Below are positions 5,751 to 11,390 of a stretch of 12,382 nt of DNA, one piece after another (positions within the stretch are counted from its first letter, which is position 1; each line of letters opens with the position of its first letter). The notes beneath the pieces are model-generated. The model had not been told where the DNA came from. It saw nothing but the letters and a program-made list of their open reading frames with translations, and did not search any database. Location: the NCBI GenBank assembly GCA_964407285.1, contig CAYOVG010000212.1, forward strand, positions 1 through 12,382, written 5' to 3'. Source of the stretch: CAYOVG01 sp964407285 (lineage in GTDB: Bacteria; Desulfobacterota; Syntrophobacteria; Syntrophobacterales; Syntrophobacteraceae). The translations under genes and the position numbers were made by a program.

Positions 5751-6632
5751 GTAAATTCTCCTATTCCTCATTCCAGTATATGCCAAGAGCAGAAACCGTG
5801 CTGCAACCCATGACAGGAGGAGAACGACCGGGAGAACTGCCGGAAAGTGAATTATGAGAAAGGCTGTTCCCGCAATCGGAGCGAGCAGAAGGCGCGTTCC
5901 GAAGCATGCCCAGGGGCGGTCACGAATGATATCCGCAATCGTCGGGCCATAGCAATAATACACATCAATTATGCGCCTCCCGATGCTCCAAGAGTTAAGA
6001 CACCGGTCTCTGAACTCCCGAAGCAGCACAACTACAGGGTGATTCACGTTCCCGTACGCCGCGGTGGCAACGAAGCAGGAACCTGAATAGGCAGGCGGAA
6101 CCTGATGAGGCGGAACCTCTCCTCCAACATTCCCATTATTACGTGGAGTCAGCGTCGTCGCAAAGGTCATACTGCTGCTCCCTATGGAGGGCGTCAAGCT
6201 GAGACTAACAGTAATGCCCGACAATTTTTCAATATCATTTCCGTATGTCCACGGTGAGCTACCCTGAAAATAGGACAATGTGAACGAGTTTTCCGGTACG
6301 TTATCTAGAAGCGTATCCCCATTCAGTGTAATAGTATCGCCGACCTGCTCAAGTGTCTGAGTGGAATCGGTGCTGGAGTCCTCTGCCAACCTCGTATATC
6401 TGATTCTCGTTGGGGATGTCTGCACTAGTGTGATATTTTTCAATTCTCGCAGTTCTCGACTAATACGCGCCATGGCTATTTCAGCCTTCTGGACATAATC
6501 GCGATTATCGCGAGCGATTATATACCCCTTTACATAGGATGCACCTCCCACACCAGCCACAGCAGCCATGATACCTACGAGAACCATTGTGGCGATTACC
6601 TCGATCAGGGTGAAACCCGCCCGTCTTCTCAC
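3696..6632 (-). CDS. Fused minor pseudopilin: PilW/GspJ-like + CFI-box-CTERM + PilX/GspK-like (978 aa)
   Basis: One uninterrupted frame contains what look like two pilin genes. Residues 1-165 are a PilW/GspJ-type pseudopilin with a 6-residue leader, a cleavage site before F-T-L-I-E and a hydrophobic helix (7-30). Residues 186-292 are a CFI-box-CTERM domain: C-F-V-A-T-A-A-Y-G (186-194), L-R-E-F-R-D (204-209), G-R-R-I-I-D-V-Y-Y (218-226), then two hydrophobic segments ending in R-N-R-R. Met295 begins a PilX-like protein with a hydrophobic helix (300-320), the PilX_N-type motif A-Y-Y-M-A-E-S-G-Y-R-Y-A (341-352) and a C-K-T-C motif (367-370). A long polar C-terminus follows, with a possible concanavalin-like region (about 640-965). 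The GTG start is preceded by GGGGAG-type sequence. It follows the PilV-like gene by 29 bases. DNA from about 3720 to 5700 is clearly AT-richer than its neighbours. Either a true fusion or a lost stop codon is possible; see the internal start at 5750. Confidence 0.75.
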   Translation of the reverse strand: MRRRAGFTLIEVIATMVLVGIMAAVAGVGGASYVKGYIIARDNRDYVQKAEIAMARISRELRELKNITLVQTSPTRIRYTRLAEDSSTDSTQTLEQVGDTITLNGDTLLDNVPENSFTLSYFQGSSPWTYGNDIEKLSGITVSLSLTPSIGSSSMTFATTLTPRNNGNVGGEVPPHQVPPAYSGSCFVATAAYGNVNHPVVVLLREFRDRCLNSWSIGRRIIDVYYCYGPTIADIIRDRPWACFGTRLLLAPIAGTAFLIIHFPAVLPVVLLLSWVAARFLLLAYTGMRNRRIYMIGNQSGSVLVMLIAVITILAILGTGMVTFLPTSIMSQMESLVPLKAYYMAESGYRYAAGQFQSARGGDAVSCKTCPQFQKMEELNDMNGTKARKVGSGGQDGKFELQITPYFLVLASDRSRNSATLQLKYPGSAPSSSDPTVYSIPTSGIFDIDTDNSLDKLNLYHYDSYTESGGVTTFNLTSFPTGVNGDTDMPAYTSVRFVAKPASTCTVNEGGNLTLATGQGGPFSPNGGTFTVYDSEHKIVDNTVTYTYASKDGNILKNINVSKDSINSGFPLSLQGGSDETAHKIVCKEYVSIKSIGKSYASNGSEISRTITFYTPIGSVLQPTTSITEKTSTMANPSEWSTASSGTLSFPAADASGNRYMQLSTGDYGVFSDNSWGLVAQNMVNFASAWTYASHLLNYDAQVKIDVSTYDYYLAGISFRIQTAGDGTACSYGLSFLRSYSGSLLDLEGIPDDLVPTNASGNKLKEVALVVLWRRSSSGYKWLAYKRLNGTSLVNSSDTHITAWSTLLVRIKEEFESGNSGSKYNMIRCYYATPTNSGTGGNSIRTDENRAANSRWPDTVSSPYPYWPSDPDIDSDPPWTADTDQYTLIDWDRVNTNVDDTVGAGAESGCIIKDSVLTTPSSGVLTTPEVGLHSAGKTRQCGLLGCYLQRKIDAKFDDFGIRYQGSTNNYGFSHPIQQ
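5748..5762 (-). promoter_or_regulatory. Internal Shine-Dalgarno and ATG inside the fused pilin frame
   Basis: On the minus strand the sequence reads AGGAG, 7 bases, ATG. The ATG is followed by A, giving ATGA, the same overlap form used at the junction between the GspH-like and PilV-like genes (7186-7189). In the upstream reading frame the TGA is out of phase by one base, so a single-base shift upstream would recreate an ordinary ATGA stop/start overlap. Confidence 0.6.
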
Positions 6633-6661
6633 GCACTCCCCCCACTCCTCACAGAAGGCGG

Positions 6662-7189
6662 CTATTGAGCGAAAAGCGCCGTTAACCGAAAGTCCCCGTG
6701 AGAGATAGTAACCTTGAGGATACCAGTCCCGCCGGCCATCTCGGTTCCAGTATCATTATCGTAAGTGACATAAGTGTTCGTTACAATGGAATAGCTGCCA
6801 TATCCCTCGCTGTTTGTCTCGATGTGGGTTCTTAGAGTTGCAAGCGGCGCGCTGTCCGTGACCATCAGCTTATTATAGTCGATAACGATGTTCTCCATTA
6901 CCTGCTGAAGGGCCAATGTGTCTTGGGTTCTCAGCACCGGCTTGATGCTCCCCGTAAGATTTGTTCCCATGAATTGAACGAGCATGGCGCCCAGAATGGA
7001 TGAGATAACCAGGGTGACGATCACCTCGATCAAAGTGAAGCCCCTTGAGGTATAAGGGTGGCATTGTCTTGAATGATGCTTCCCGCCTTCTCCCCAATGG
7101 CGTAACCCCACCGCGTCCACAATCCGAGGAGAAGGAAGAATCCGCATGAAAATGAACCTGACAACATCGATAATGGATTGCTCTTTCAT
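6662..7189 (-). CDS. PilV/GspI-like minor pseudopilin (175 aa)
   Basis: The prepilin peptidase site is clear: S-R-G (48-50) before F-T-L-I-E-V-I-V-T-L, with a hydrophobic helix to about residue 72 and the conserved Glu at +5. The C-terminal domain is short (about 100 residues), polar, and ends in T-A-L-F-A-Q. It would be inserted in the inner membrane and cut by PilD. The ATG at 7189 forms an ATGA overlap with the end of the upstream GspH-like gene, which favours this start through coupling. It gives an unusually long 50-residue leader rich in charged residues; in-frame starts at 7147 (ATG) or at GTG codons near residues 24 and 27 would shorten it. Its position second in an H-I-J-K order supports a PilV/GspI role. 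Confidence 0.8.
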   Translation of the reverse strand: MKEQSIIDVVRFIFMRILPSPRIVDAVGLRHWGEGGKHHSRQCHPYTSRGFTLIEVIVTLVISSILGAMLVQFMGTNLTGSIKPVLRTQDTLALQQVMENIVIDYNKLMVTDSAPLATLRTHIETNSEGYGSYSIVTNTYVTYDNDTGTEMAGGTGILKVTISHGDFRLTALFAQ

Positions 7190-7692
7190 GGTATATATCC
7201 GGTCTCATTGCGGATTTGAACATCTACGGACCTACCCCCGTGGTTAAGGGTAATCGTCCTCCACCCCCCTTCAACTGCCTGCCTGGCAGTTGCCGCAGCA
7301 TTAGTATAAGGGCTTCCCCAAGTCTTAAAGGCGACCATACCTCCGTCGGCAATGCCCGTAATCGTCATACCTGCGGGGAGAGTCACCGTATCGGAACCAG
7401 TCCCCGGAAAAGCGGGAGTAGATCCGGCTATATTGTTGAAGATCCTGTAGCTATTGGGTGAATTGGCTGTCTGGAAAGCGATGCCCCAAATGTTATCGGT
7501 ATTCATAGCCCGCATCTGGGCGTAGCGGAGATGTCCCTTGAGGGTGTCGGCCTGAGACGTCAACTGGTAGGCGGACATGCTGCCTACGACGGAAACGGCC
7601 GTAGCCGCAAGGATCCCCAGAATCACCAACACCGCCACAATTTCGATGATGGTGAAGCCCCGGCTATTCCCCCCGGCCGGCATCCCGATCAT
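7186..7692 (-). CDS. GspH/FimT-like pseudopilin (168 aa)
   Basis: This is a type IV pilus or type II-like minor pseudopilin. From the ATG at 7692 the leader is 12 residues ending in N-S-R-G, cut before F-T-I-I-E-I-V-A-V-L, with a long hydrophobic helix and then S-M-S-A-Y. The middle (L-R-Y-A-Q-M-R-A-M) matches the GspH/FimT family, which continues with a small beta domain ending near G-R-S-V-D-V-Q-I-R-N. The start at 7692 is chosen because AAGGAG (7698-7703 on this strand) lies 5 bases before it; a GTG at 7737 would extend the protein by 15 residues without a better ribosome binding site. It is the first gene of the pseudopilin run and is coupled to the next by ATGA. Confidence 0.85.
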   Translation of the reverse strand: MIGMPAGGNSRGFTIIEIVAVLVILGILAATAVSVVGSMSAYQLTSQADTLKGHLRYAQMRAMNTDNIWGIAFQTANSPNSYRIFNNIAGSTPAFPGTGSDTVTLPAGMTITGIADGGMVAFKTWGSPYTNAAATARQAVEGGWRTITLNHGGRSVDVQIRNETGYIP

Positions 7693-7791
7693 AGCCGCTC
7701 CTTCCGTCAATCCGCCGATGCCCTCTGTCCGATCCACCTTTCAATCCGCCAGTGTTCCGTTCAACGCCGTCAGCGCCCCTCGCATACGCAT

Positions 7792-8994
7792 CTACTCCTT
7801 CCGGCCGTTTTGCCCGTTCGGAGCATCCGCGCCCGACTCCTTGTATCCCTGCTCCTGGGAGCGGATGGATTCCTCGTGTACGTGGTGGAACACCTTCAGA
7901 ATGAACTCTTCGGAGAGTCCCCCTTCACGCCCCGCCCTGGTCCTCGACTCCACGATCTCGCTCCACCGGTTCGGCTGAAAGAGCGAGATATTATTCCTGC
8001 CCTTGTAGGCGCCTATCTGCCGCGCTATGTCCATGCGCCTGGCGAGCAGTTCAATGAACCGGCGGTCGATATCGTCGATTTCCTTCCGCAGGAATGCGAT
8101 TTGCGCCAGGTACTCCTCGCTGCTGCTGGTCGCGCTCCTGCGCTTGAGCTTCCGGATGAGATCGCCGAACTGATCGGGCGTGAGCTGCTGCTTCGCGTCG
8201 CTTCGAGCGCAGGCCGGGTTAATGTGGACCTCGATCATCAGGCCGCTGTAGAGCAGGTCCATCGCCTTCTGCGCCACCGAAAGCAACAGCTCGGTCTTCC
8301 CACAAATATGGCTGGGATCGCAGATTATCGGCAGACCGGGAATTCTCCTTCGCAGCTCGATCGCCAGTCTCCAGAGCGGGGTATTGCGGTATTCGTCCGT
8401 CCTGTAGGTGCAAAACCCCCTGTGGATGGCGGCGAGACGCTCCAAACCAGCCCGGTGAAGCCTCTCGATCGCCCCGATCCACAACTCCAGGTCCGGATTC
8501 ACCGGGTTCTTCACCAGGACCGGGATGTCCACTCCCTTCAGAGCCTCCGCAATGGCCTGCACGGAAAACGGATTGGCGCTCGTCCTCGCACCGACCCACA
8601 ACAGATCGATGCCGTATTTCAGGCACTCCTCGACATGCCTCGGATTGGCCACTTCGACAGCCACCGGCAGCCCGACTTCATTGCCCGCATCCTTCAACCA
8701 CTTGAGGCCCTGCCCCCCTACCCCCTCGAACGAACCCGGACGCGTGCGCGGCTTCCAGATCCCCGCACGAATAGCGCTCACGTTGTGCTTCGCCAGTTCC
8801 CGGATCGTGCTCATCACTTGCTCTTCCGTCTCCGCGCTGCAGGGACCGGCAATGATGAAAGTCCCCGAGACGGGAATGCCCCAGTCTTCCAGTTCCTTGA
8901 CGCTCAGATTTACTTCCGTTTCCATATCGCACCCGAATGGCTTTCTTTGCCTGATTGTTCGATAATGCCCTGGTTGAATACTGATCGGCCCCAT
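7792..8994 (-). CDS. Bifunctional DAHP synthase-chorismate mutase (400 aa)
   Basis: The N-terminal domain makes 3-deoxy-D-arabino-heptulosonate 7-phosphate from phosphoenolpyruvate and erythrose 4-phosphate, the first step of the shikimate pathway. Visible motifs are A-G-P-C-S-A-E-T (49-56), K-P-R-T-R-P-G-S-F-E-G (81-91), K-N-P-V-N-P (162-167), H-R-G-F (191-194) and D-P-S-H (226-229). The C-terminal domain (about 292-375) is an AroQ-type chorismate mutase, with L-R-K-E-I-D-D-I-D, a downstream R-x6-G-x-Y-K pattern and Q-P-N-R-W. This domain order is the one I associate with Bacteroidota-type bifunctional enzymes; Bacillus-type fusions have the mutase first. The ATG at 8994 is preceded by GAGGA; an ATG at 8925, closer to the usual family N-terminus, is an alternative. 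A 99-base gap separates it from the pilin genes; it probably serves metabolism rather than the pilus. Confidence 0.9.
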   Translation of the reverse strand: MGPISIQPGHYRTIRQRKPFGCDMETEVNLSVKELEDWGIPVSGTFIIAGPCSAETEEQVMSTIRELAKHNVSAIRAGIWKPRTRPGSFEGVGGQGLKWLKDAGNEVGLPVAVEVANPRHVEECLKYGIDLLWVGARTSANPFSVQAIAEALKGVDIPVLVKNPVNPDLELWIGAIERLHRAGLERLAAIHRGFCTYRTDEYRNTPLWRLAIELRRRIPGLPIICDPSHICGKTELLLSVAQKAMDLLYSGLMIEVHINPACARSDAKQQLTPDQFGDLIRKLKRRSATSSSEEYLAQIAFLRKEIDDIDRRFIELLARRMDIARQIGAYKGRNNISLFQPNRWSEIVESRTRAGREGGLSEEFILKVFHHVHEESIRSQEQGYKESGADAPNGQNGRKE

Positions 8995-9302
8995 TCTATC
9001 CTCACCGATTCCACGGTCAAGCAAAATGGACCGGTCCCGACGTTCTTTTCAATTAGCGGCACACTCGCACTTGCTCAAGTATGCGGTTCGCGTTAATATT
9101 CAGTCTGCCGTCTCTTCAGCCGGGTCCACCGGGCCCACAAAGTCCATATATCACCATATGTGCGCTCATGTCGGCGGGGGCGCGGTATCGGCGAGCCGTT
9201 TTCCTTTCCGGCAAGCATCCCCCGAAGGAGACGGCCGTGGCGACCGGACGAAACGGCCGGGCAGGATAGCCGCCGGCTTAAAGAAACGGGAACGGAGAAC
9301 AT
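8995..9302. other. Divergent intergenic region with GC-rich structured leader
   Basis: About 308 bases separate the divergent DAHP synthase and PilZ genes and must hold both promoters; none stands out. Bases 9180-9300 are rich in complementary GC segments: CCGG-A-CG/CG-G-CCGG around an AAA loop at about 9244-9260, and GCCGG/CCGGC at about 9256-9277. This would be the 5' leader of the PilZ transcript. GGAG at 9294-9297 is the ribosome binding site for the ATG at 9303. Confidence 0.45.
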
Positions 9303-9830
9303 ATGCACTGTGGTCCCAACTGCAGGTTTTTCCTGCGTAAGTCTCAGAAGATAGACGAAATGGGCTTATGCTCCAACCCGGATTACATTAATGTTTATGA
9401 GCTGTGTCTTTCCGTCGTTGGAATGAAATGCATATTCTATACCGAGATCGACGTCGAAACGGATTACGTGAACAACATATCATGCACCAAAGCGGAAAAC
9501 GAGTGCAGGAAATTCAGCAGGCAGCTCATCTACAATTCGGTCGAGGTGGTCGTAAGAAGCGACAAACAGAAGACATCCTATCTCGGAGTGCTGTTGGACA
9601 TATCACCAGGAGGAGTGGGACTCCTGCTTCCCAAGGGAATCAATCAAGTCCCCGAGGAGTTCTACCTGATCAGGGAAATCGAACATGGGCACAAAGTCGA
9701 ATTCAAGTGCATCTGCCTGAGGTCCAAAGTGCATTCCAGCTTCGTCGAGATCGGGGCCGCATTCGAGGAGCCGATAAGCGAAGAGATTATTTCGAGACTT
9801 TTTCGTATAAATCCGTCCCTGCTGTTATGA
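9303..9830 (+). CDS. PilZ-domain c-di-GMP-binding protein with Cys-rich N-terminus (175 aa)
   Basis: The C-terminal half is a PilZ domain. R-K-F-S-R (69-73) supplies the RxxxR motif and D-I-S-P-G-G (99-104) the (D/N)xSxxG motif, which together bind cyclic di-GMP, so binding is expected to be intact. The N-terminal 68 residues are unlike usual PilZ companions: M-H-C-G-P-N-C-R-F-F and further cysteines at 23, 35, 43, 61 and 68, with C3, C7 and C23 followed by N-P-D-Y-I. The spacing resembles small zinc- or cluster-binding modules, but no named family is recognised. There is no signal peptide or membrane segment, so it is probably cytosolic. The start has GGAG 5 bases upstream. Its closeness to the pilin cluster fits c-di-GMP control of pili, but it is on the opposite strand and a functional link is inference. 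Confidence 0.82.
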   Translation: MHCGPNCRFFLRKSQKIDEMGLCSNPDYINVYELCLSVVGMKCIFYTEIDVETDYVNNISCTKAENECRKFSRQLIYNSVEVVVRSDKQKTSYLGVLLDISPGGVGLLLPKGINQVPEEFYLIREIEHGHKVEFKCICLRSKVHSSFVEIGAAFEEPISEEIISRLFRINPSLLL

Positions 9831-9909
9831 GATCCGGGGGGACAGGGAAGCGCCGGACTTCCAGCCTTTCATTGAACCTCAAGCCTTTCACGCAAATGTA
9901 ATAGACGCA

Positions 9910-10872
9910 ATGGTTGAAAAATTGCTCGTAATGGATCGTTGTTCCGGCAGACCGTCGCTGCTCCCGTTGTCGGGTCTCATCCTGGCAATGCTCATATGGG
10001 GCGGCTCCTTTATCGCCATGAAGGTCGCTCTGAGCGCCTGCCATCCGCTGGTGGTGATTTTCCTGCGGATGAGCCTGGCCTCCGCGTTTTTTCTCATCTT
10101 CAGGAAACGGTTCGGAAAGATCCGGTACCGGAAGGGGGACTGGAAACTCCTGGGCCTGATGGCCCTGTTTGAACCGTGCCTCTACTTTATCTTCGAAAGC
10201 TACGCACTGGTTTTCACATCCGCCTCCGAGGCGGGGATGATCACCGGCCTGCTCCCCATTCTGACTGCGCTGGCCGCCAGGGTCACCCTGTCCGAGAGAA
10301 TATCTTATCAATCCATGGCGGGTTTGATCATCGCACTTGTCGGGGTGGTCATTCTGTCGTCCGCCGGAAAACCCACGGAAAGCGCTCCCCGTCCTCTCCT
10401 GGGCAATTTGCTGGAGTTTGCCGCCATGGTGTGCGCTACCGGTTTCACGGTCATAAGCAGGCGCCTGAGCGTGCGGTACTCGGCGTTTTTCCTCACGGCG
10501 GTTCAGGCCTTCACGGGCAGCGCGTTCTTCATGCCGGCGCTGTTTTTGCCTTCCGTCGATATGCCTTCGCAGTGGCCCTGGCATGTCTCCTTGTCGATGC
10601 TGTATCTCGGAGTGCTGGTCAGCGTGCTCGCTTACTTCCTCTACAACTACGGCTTGAGCCGGATTCCGGCGTGCCAGGTGACGCCTTACGTCAATCTCAT
10701 CCCCGTATTCTCGATGTTCCTGGGTTGGCTGGTGCTTGGGGAGCGACTGACCACCGCACAATACTTTGCATCGGTGCTTGTGGTGGCCGGCACATTCATA
10801 AGCCGGCACGGATCGTTCGAGCCGGCCGAAGCACCATCGGAAGCCGAAGTCGCGGCCCCGATTCGGCCTTGA
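9910..10872 (+). CDS. DMT/EamA-family transporter (320 aa)
   Basis: This inner-membrane protein has about ten hydrophobic segments in two EamA repeats (about 18-150 and 165-298). Repeat signatures are visible: L-I-W-G-G-S-F-I-A-M-K near 29-39, with E-P-C-L-Y-F near 88-93, and in the second repeat Y-N-Y-G-L-S-R-I-P-A then P-Y-V-N-L-I-P-V-F and L-G-W-L-V-L-G-E. Family members export amino acids, nucleotides or other small metabolites; the substrate cannot be read from sequence. A 20-residue acidic, alanine-rich tail follows the last helix. The ATG at 9910 lacks a clear ribosome binding site, and the in-frame ATG at 9931 is equally possible. It is 79 bases after the PilZ gene on the same strand and may be co-transcribed. 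Confidence 0.9.
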   Translation: MVEKLLVMDRCSGRPSLLPLSGLILAMLIWGGSFIAMKVALSACHPLVVIFLRMSLASAFFLIFRKRFGKIRYRKGDWKLLGLMALFEPCLYFIFESYALVFTSASEAGMITGLLPILTALAARVTLSERISYQSMAGLIIALVGVVILSSAGKPTESAPRPLLGNLLEFAAMVCATGFTVISRRLSVRYSAFFLTAVQAFTGSAFFMPALFLPSVDMPSQWPWHVSLSMLYLGVLVSVLAYFLYNYGLSRIPACQVTPYVNLIPVFSMFLGWLVLGERLTTAQYFASVLVVAGTFISRHGSFEPAEAPSEAEVAAPIRP

Positions 10873-11220
10873 CCTTTCGGTGAAGATGAATATATAAGGT
10901 CAGCCGGTTCAGTCCATGCCTTGAACGGGTAGAACGTGGATTTTTCTTGCTCGGTTACGAGCGGTCGGCCGCGGTGTATTGGGTCCACATAGTCCGGTCG
11001 CGACCGGCGGCCGCTCCTGCTGGAATCCGAATTTCAAACGTTCACGGTCTATGGGAAGCGTCAGGGAGTCGGTAGTCCGAATGCCGTTCTTGTAAAACAT
11101 TGCACAAAGTAATCCGACTCGTTGTGCATCCTCTTCCGCCCGGACTCCCCTTTGTGGCCCGGCGCCTTTTTTCGGCATGGTTCACAAACCATGTGTTTGA
11201 GGTAATGCTTGAAAGGACTC

Positions 11221-11293
11221 ACCGTCATTCCCGCGCAAGTGGGAACCCGGGCTTTTCAAGGTTTCCCGGACCCCCTCCCCGCCTGCCCGGGGA
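11221..11293. repeat. REP/MITE-like paired-hairpin repeat, degenerate
   Basis: The left arm, CGTCATTCCCGCGCAAGTGGGAA (11223-11245), folds as TTCCCGC/GTGGGAA around a GCAA loop. The centre CCGGG-CTTTTCAAGGTTT-CCCGG forms a second stem. The right arm TCCCCG-CCTGCC-CGGGGA (11276-11293) folds as a hairpin. The CGTCATTCCCGCG(A/C)AAG pattern with a matching, oppositely oriented right arm is a common dispersed intergenic element of many proteobacterial genomes; this copy is diverged on the right. Confidence 0.55.
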
Positions 11294-11335
11294 CAAGCTT
11301 CGCGGGGGCGGCCCTGAAGCGTTGCCTTATTTTGA

Positions 11336-11364
11336 ACCATGCCCTTTTTTCTTAACTGCATGGT
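11336..11364. promoter_or_regulatory. Inverted repeat ACCATGC-N15-GCATGGT upstream of the NarI-like gene
   Basis: A perfect 7-base inverted repeat (11336-11342 and 11358-11364) brackets an AT-rich 15-base loop containing a T6 run. It ends 26 bases before the ATG at 11391. It could be an operator for a dimeric regulator or a leader hairpin; no promoter was assigned with confidence. Confidence 0.3.
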
Positions 11365-11390
11365 CGGTCTTCTCTGAAAGGATCTGCCCG

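Larger units (their letters stand above)
10873..11390. other. Intergenic region with palindromes and a dispersed-repeat-like element
   Basis: In 518 bases I see no gene that I can support; an 89-residue minus-strand frame (10909-11178) is unrecognised and has no ribosome binding site evidence. The stretch holds a perfect 14-base palindrome CCGGTCGCGACCGG (10994-11007) overlapped by GCGGCCGC (11007-11014), a REP-like element (11221-11293) and an inverted repeat just before the next gene (11336-11364). Confidence 0.55.

Noticed and set aside
7531..9096. 521-codon plus-strand frame opposite the DAHP synthase-chorismate mutase gene
   Set aside because: It is rich in Arg, Pro and His with no domain, as expected of an antisense shadow; the minus strand carries intact enzyme motifs.
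9863..9890. Direct repeat AGCCTTTCA twice between the PilZ and transporter genes
   Set aside because: Nine bases at 19-base spacing is short, and no promoter or operator elements accompany it.
9787..10809. 340-codon minus-strand frame opposite the transporter gene
   Set aside because: Low-complexity Gln/His/Arg-rich antisense of a clear ten-helix EamA protein.
10994..11014. Overlapping palindromes CCGGTCGCGACCGG and GCGGCCGC
   Set aside because: Short GC palindromes are expected fairly often in GC-rich DNA; no second copy or regulatory context was seen.
10909..11178. 89-codon minus-strand frame in the intergenic region
   Set aside because: No family resemblance, no ribosome binding site, and it overlaps palindromic noncoding sequence.
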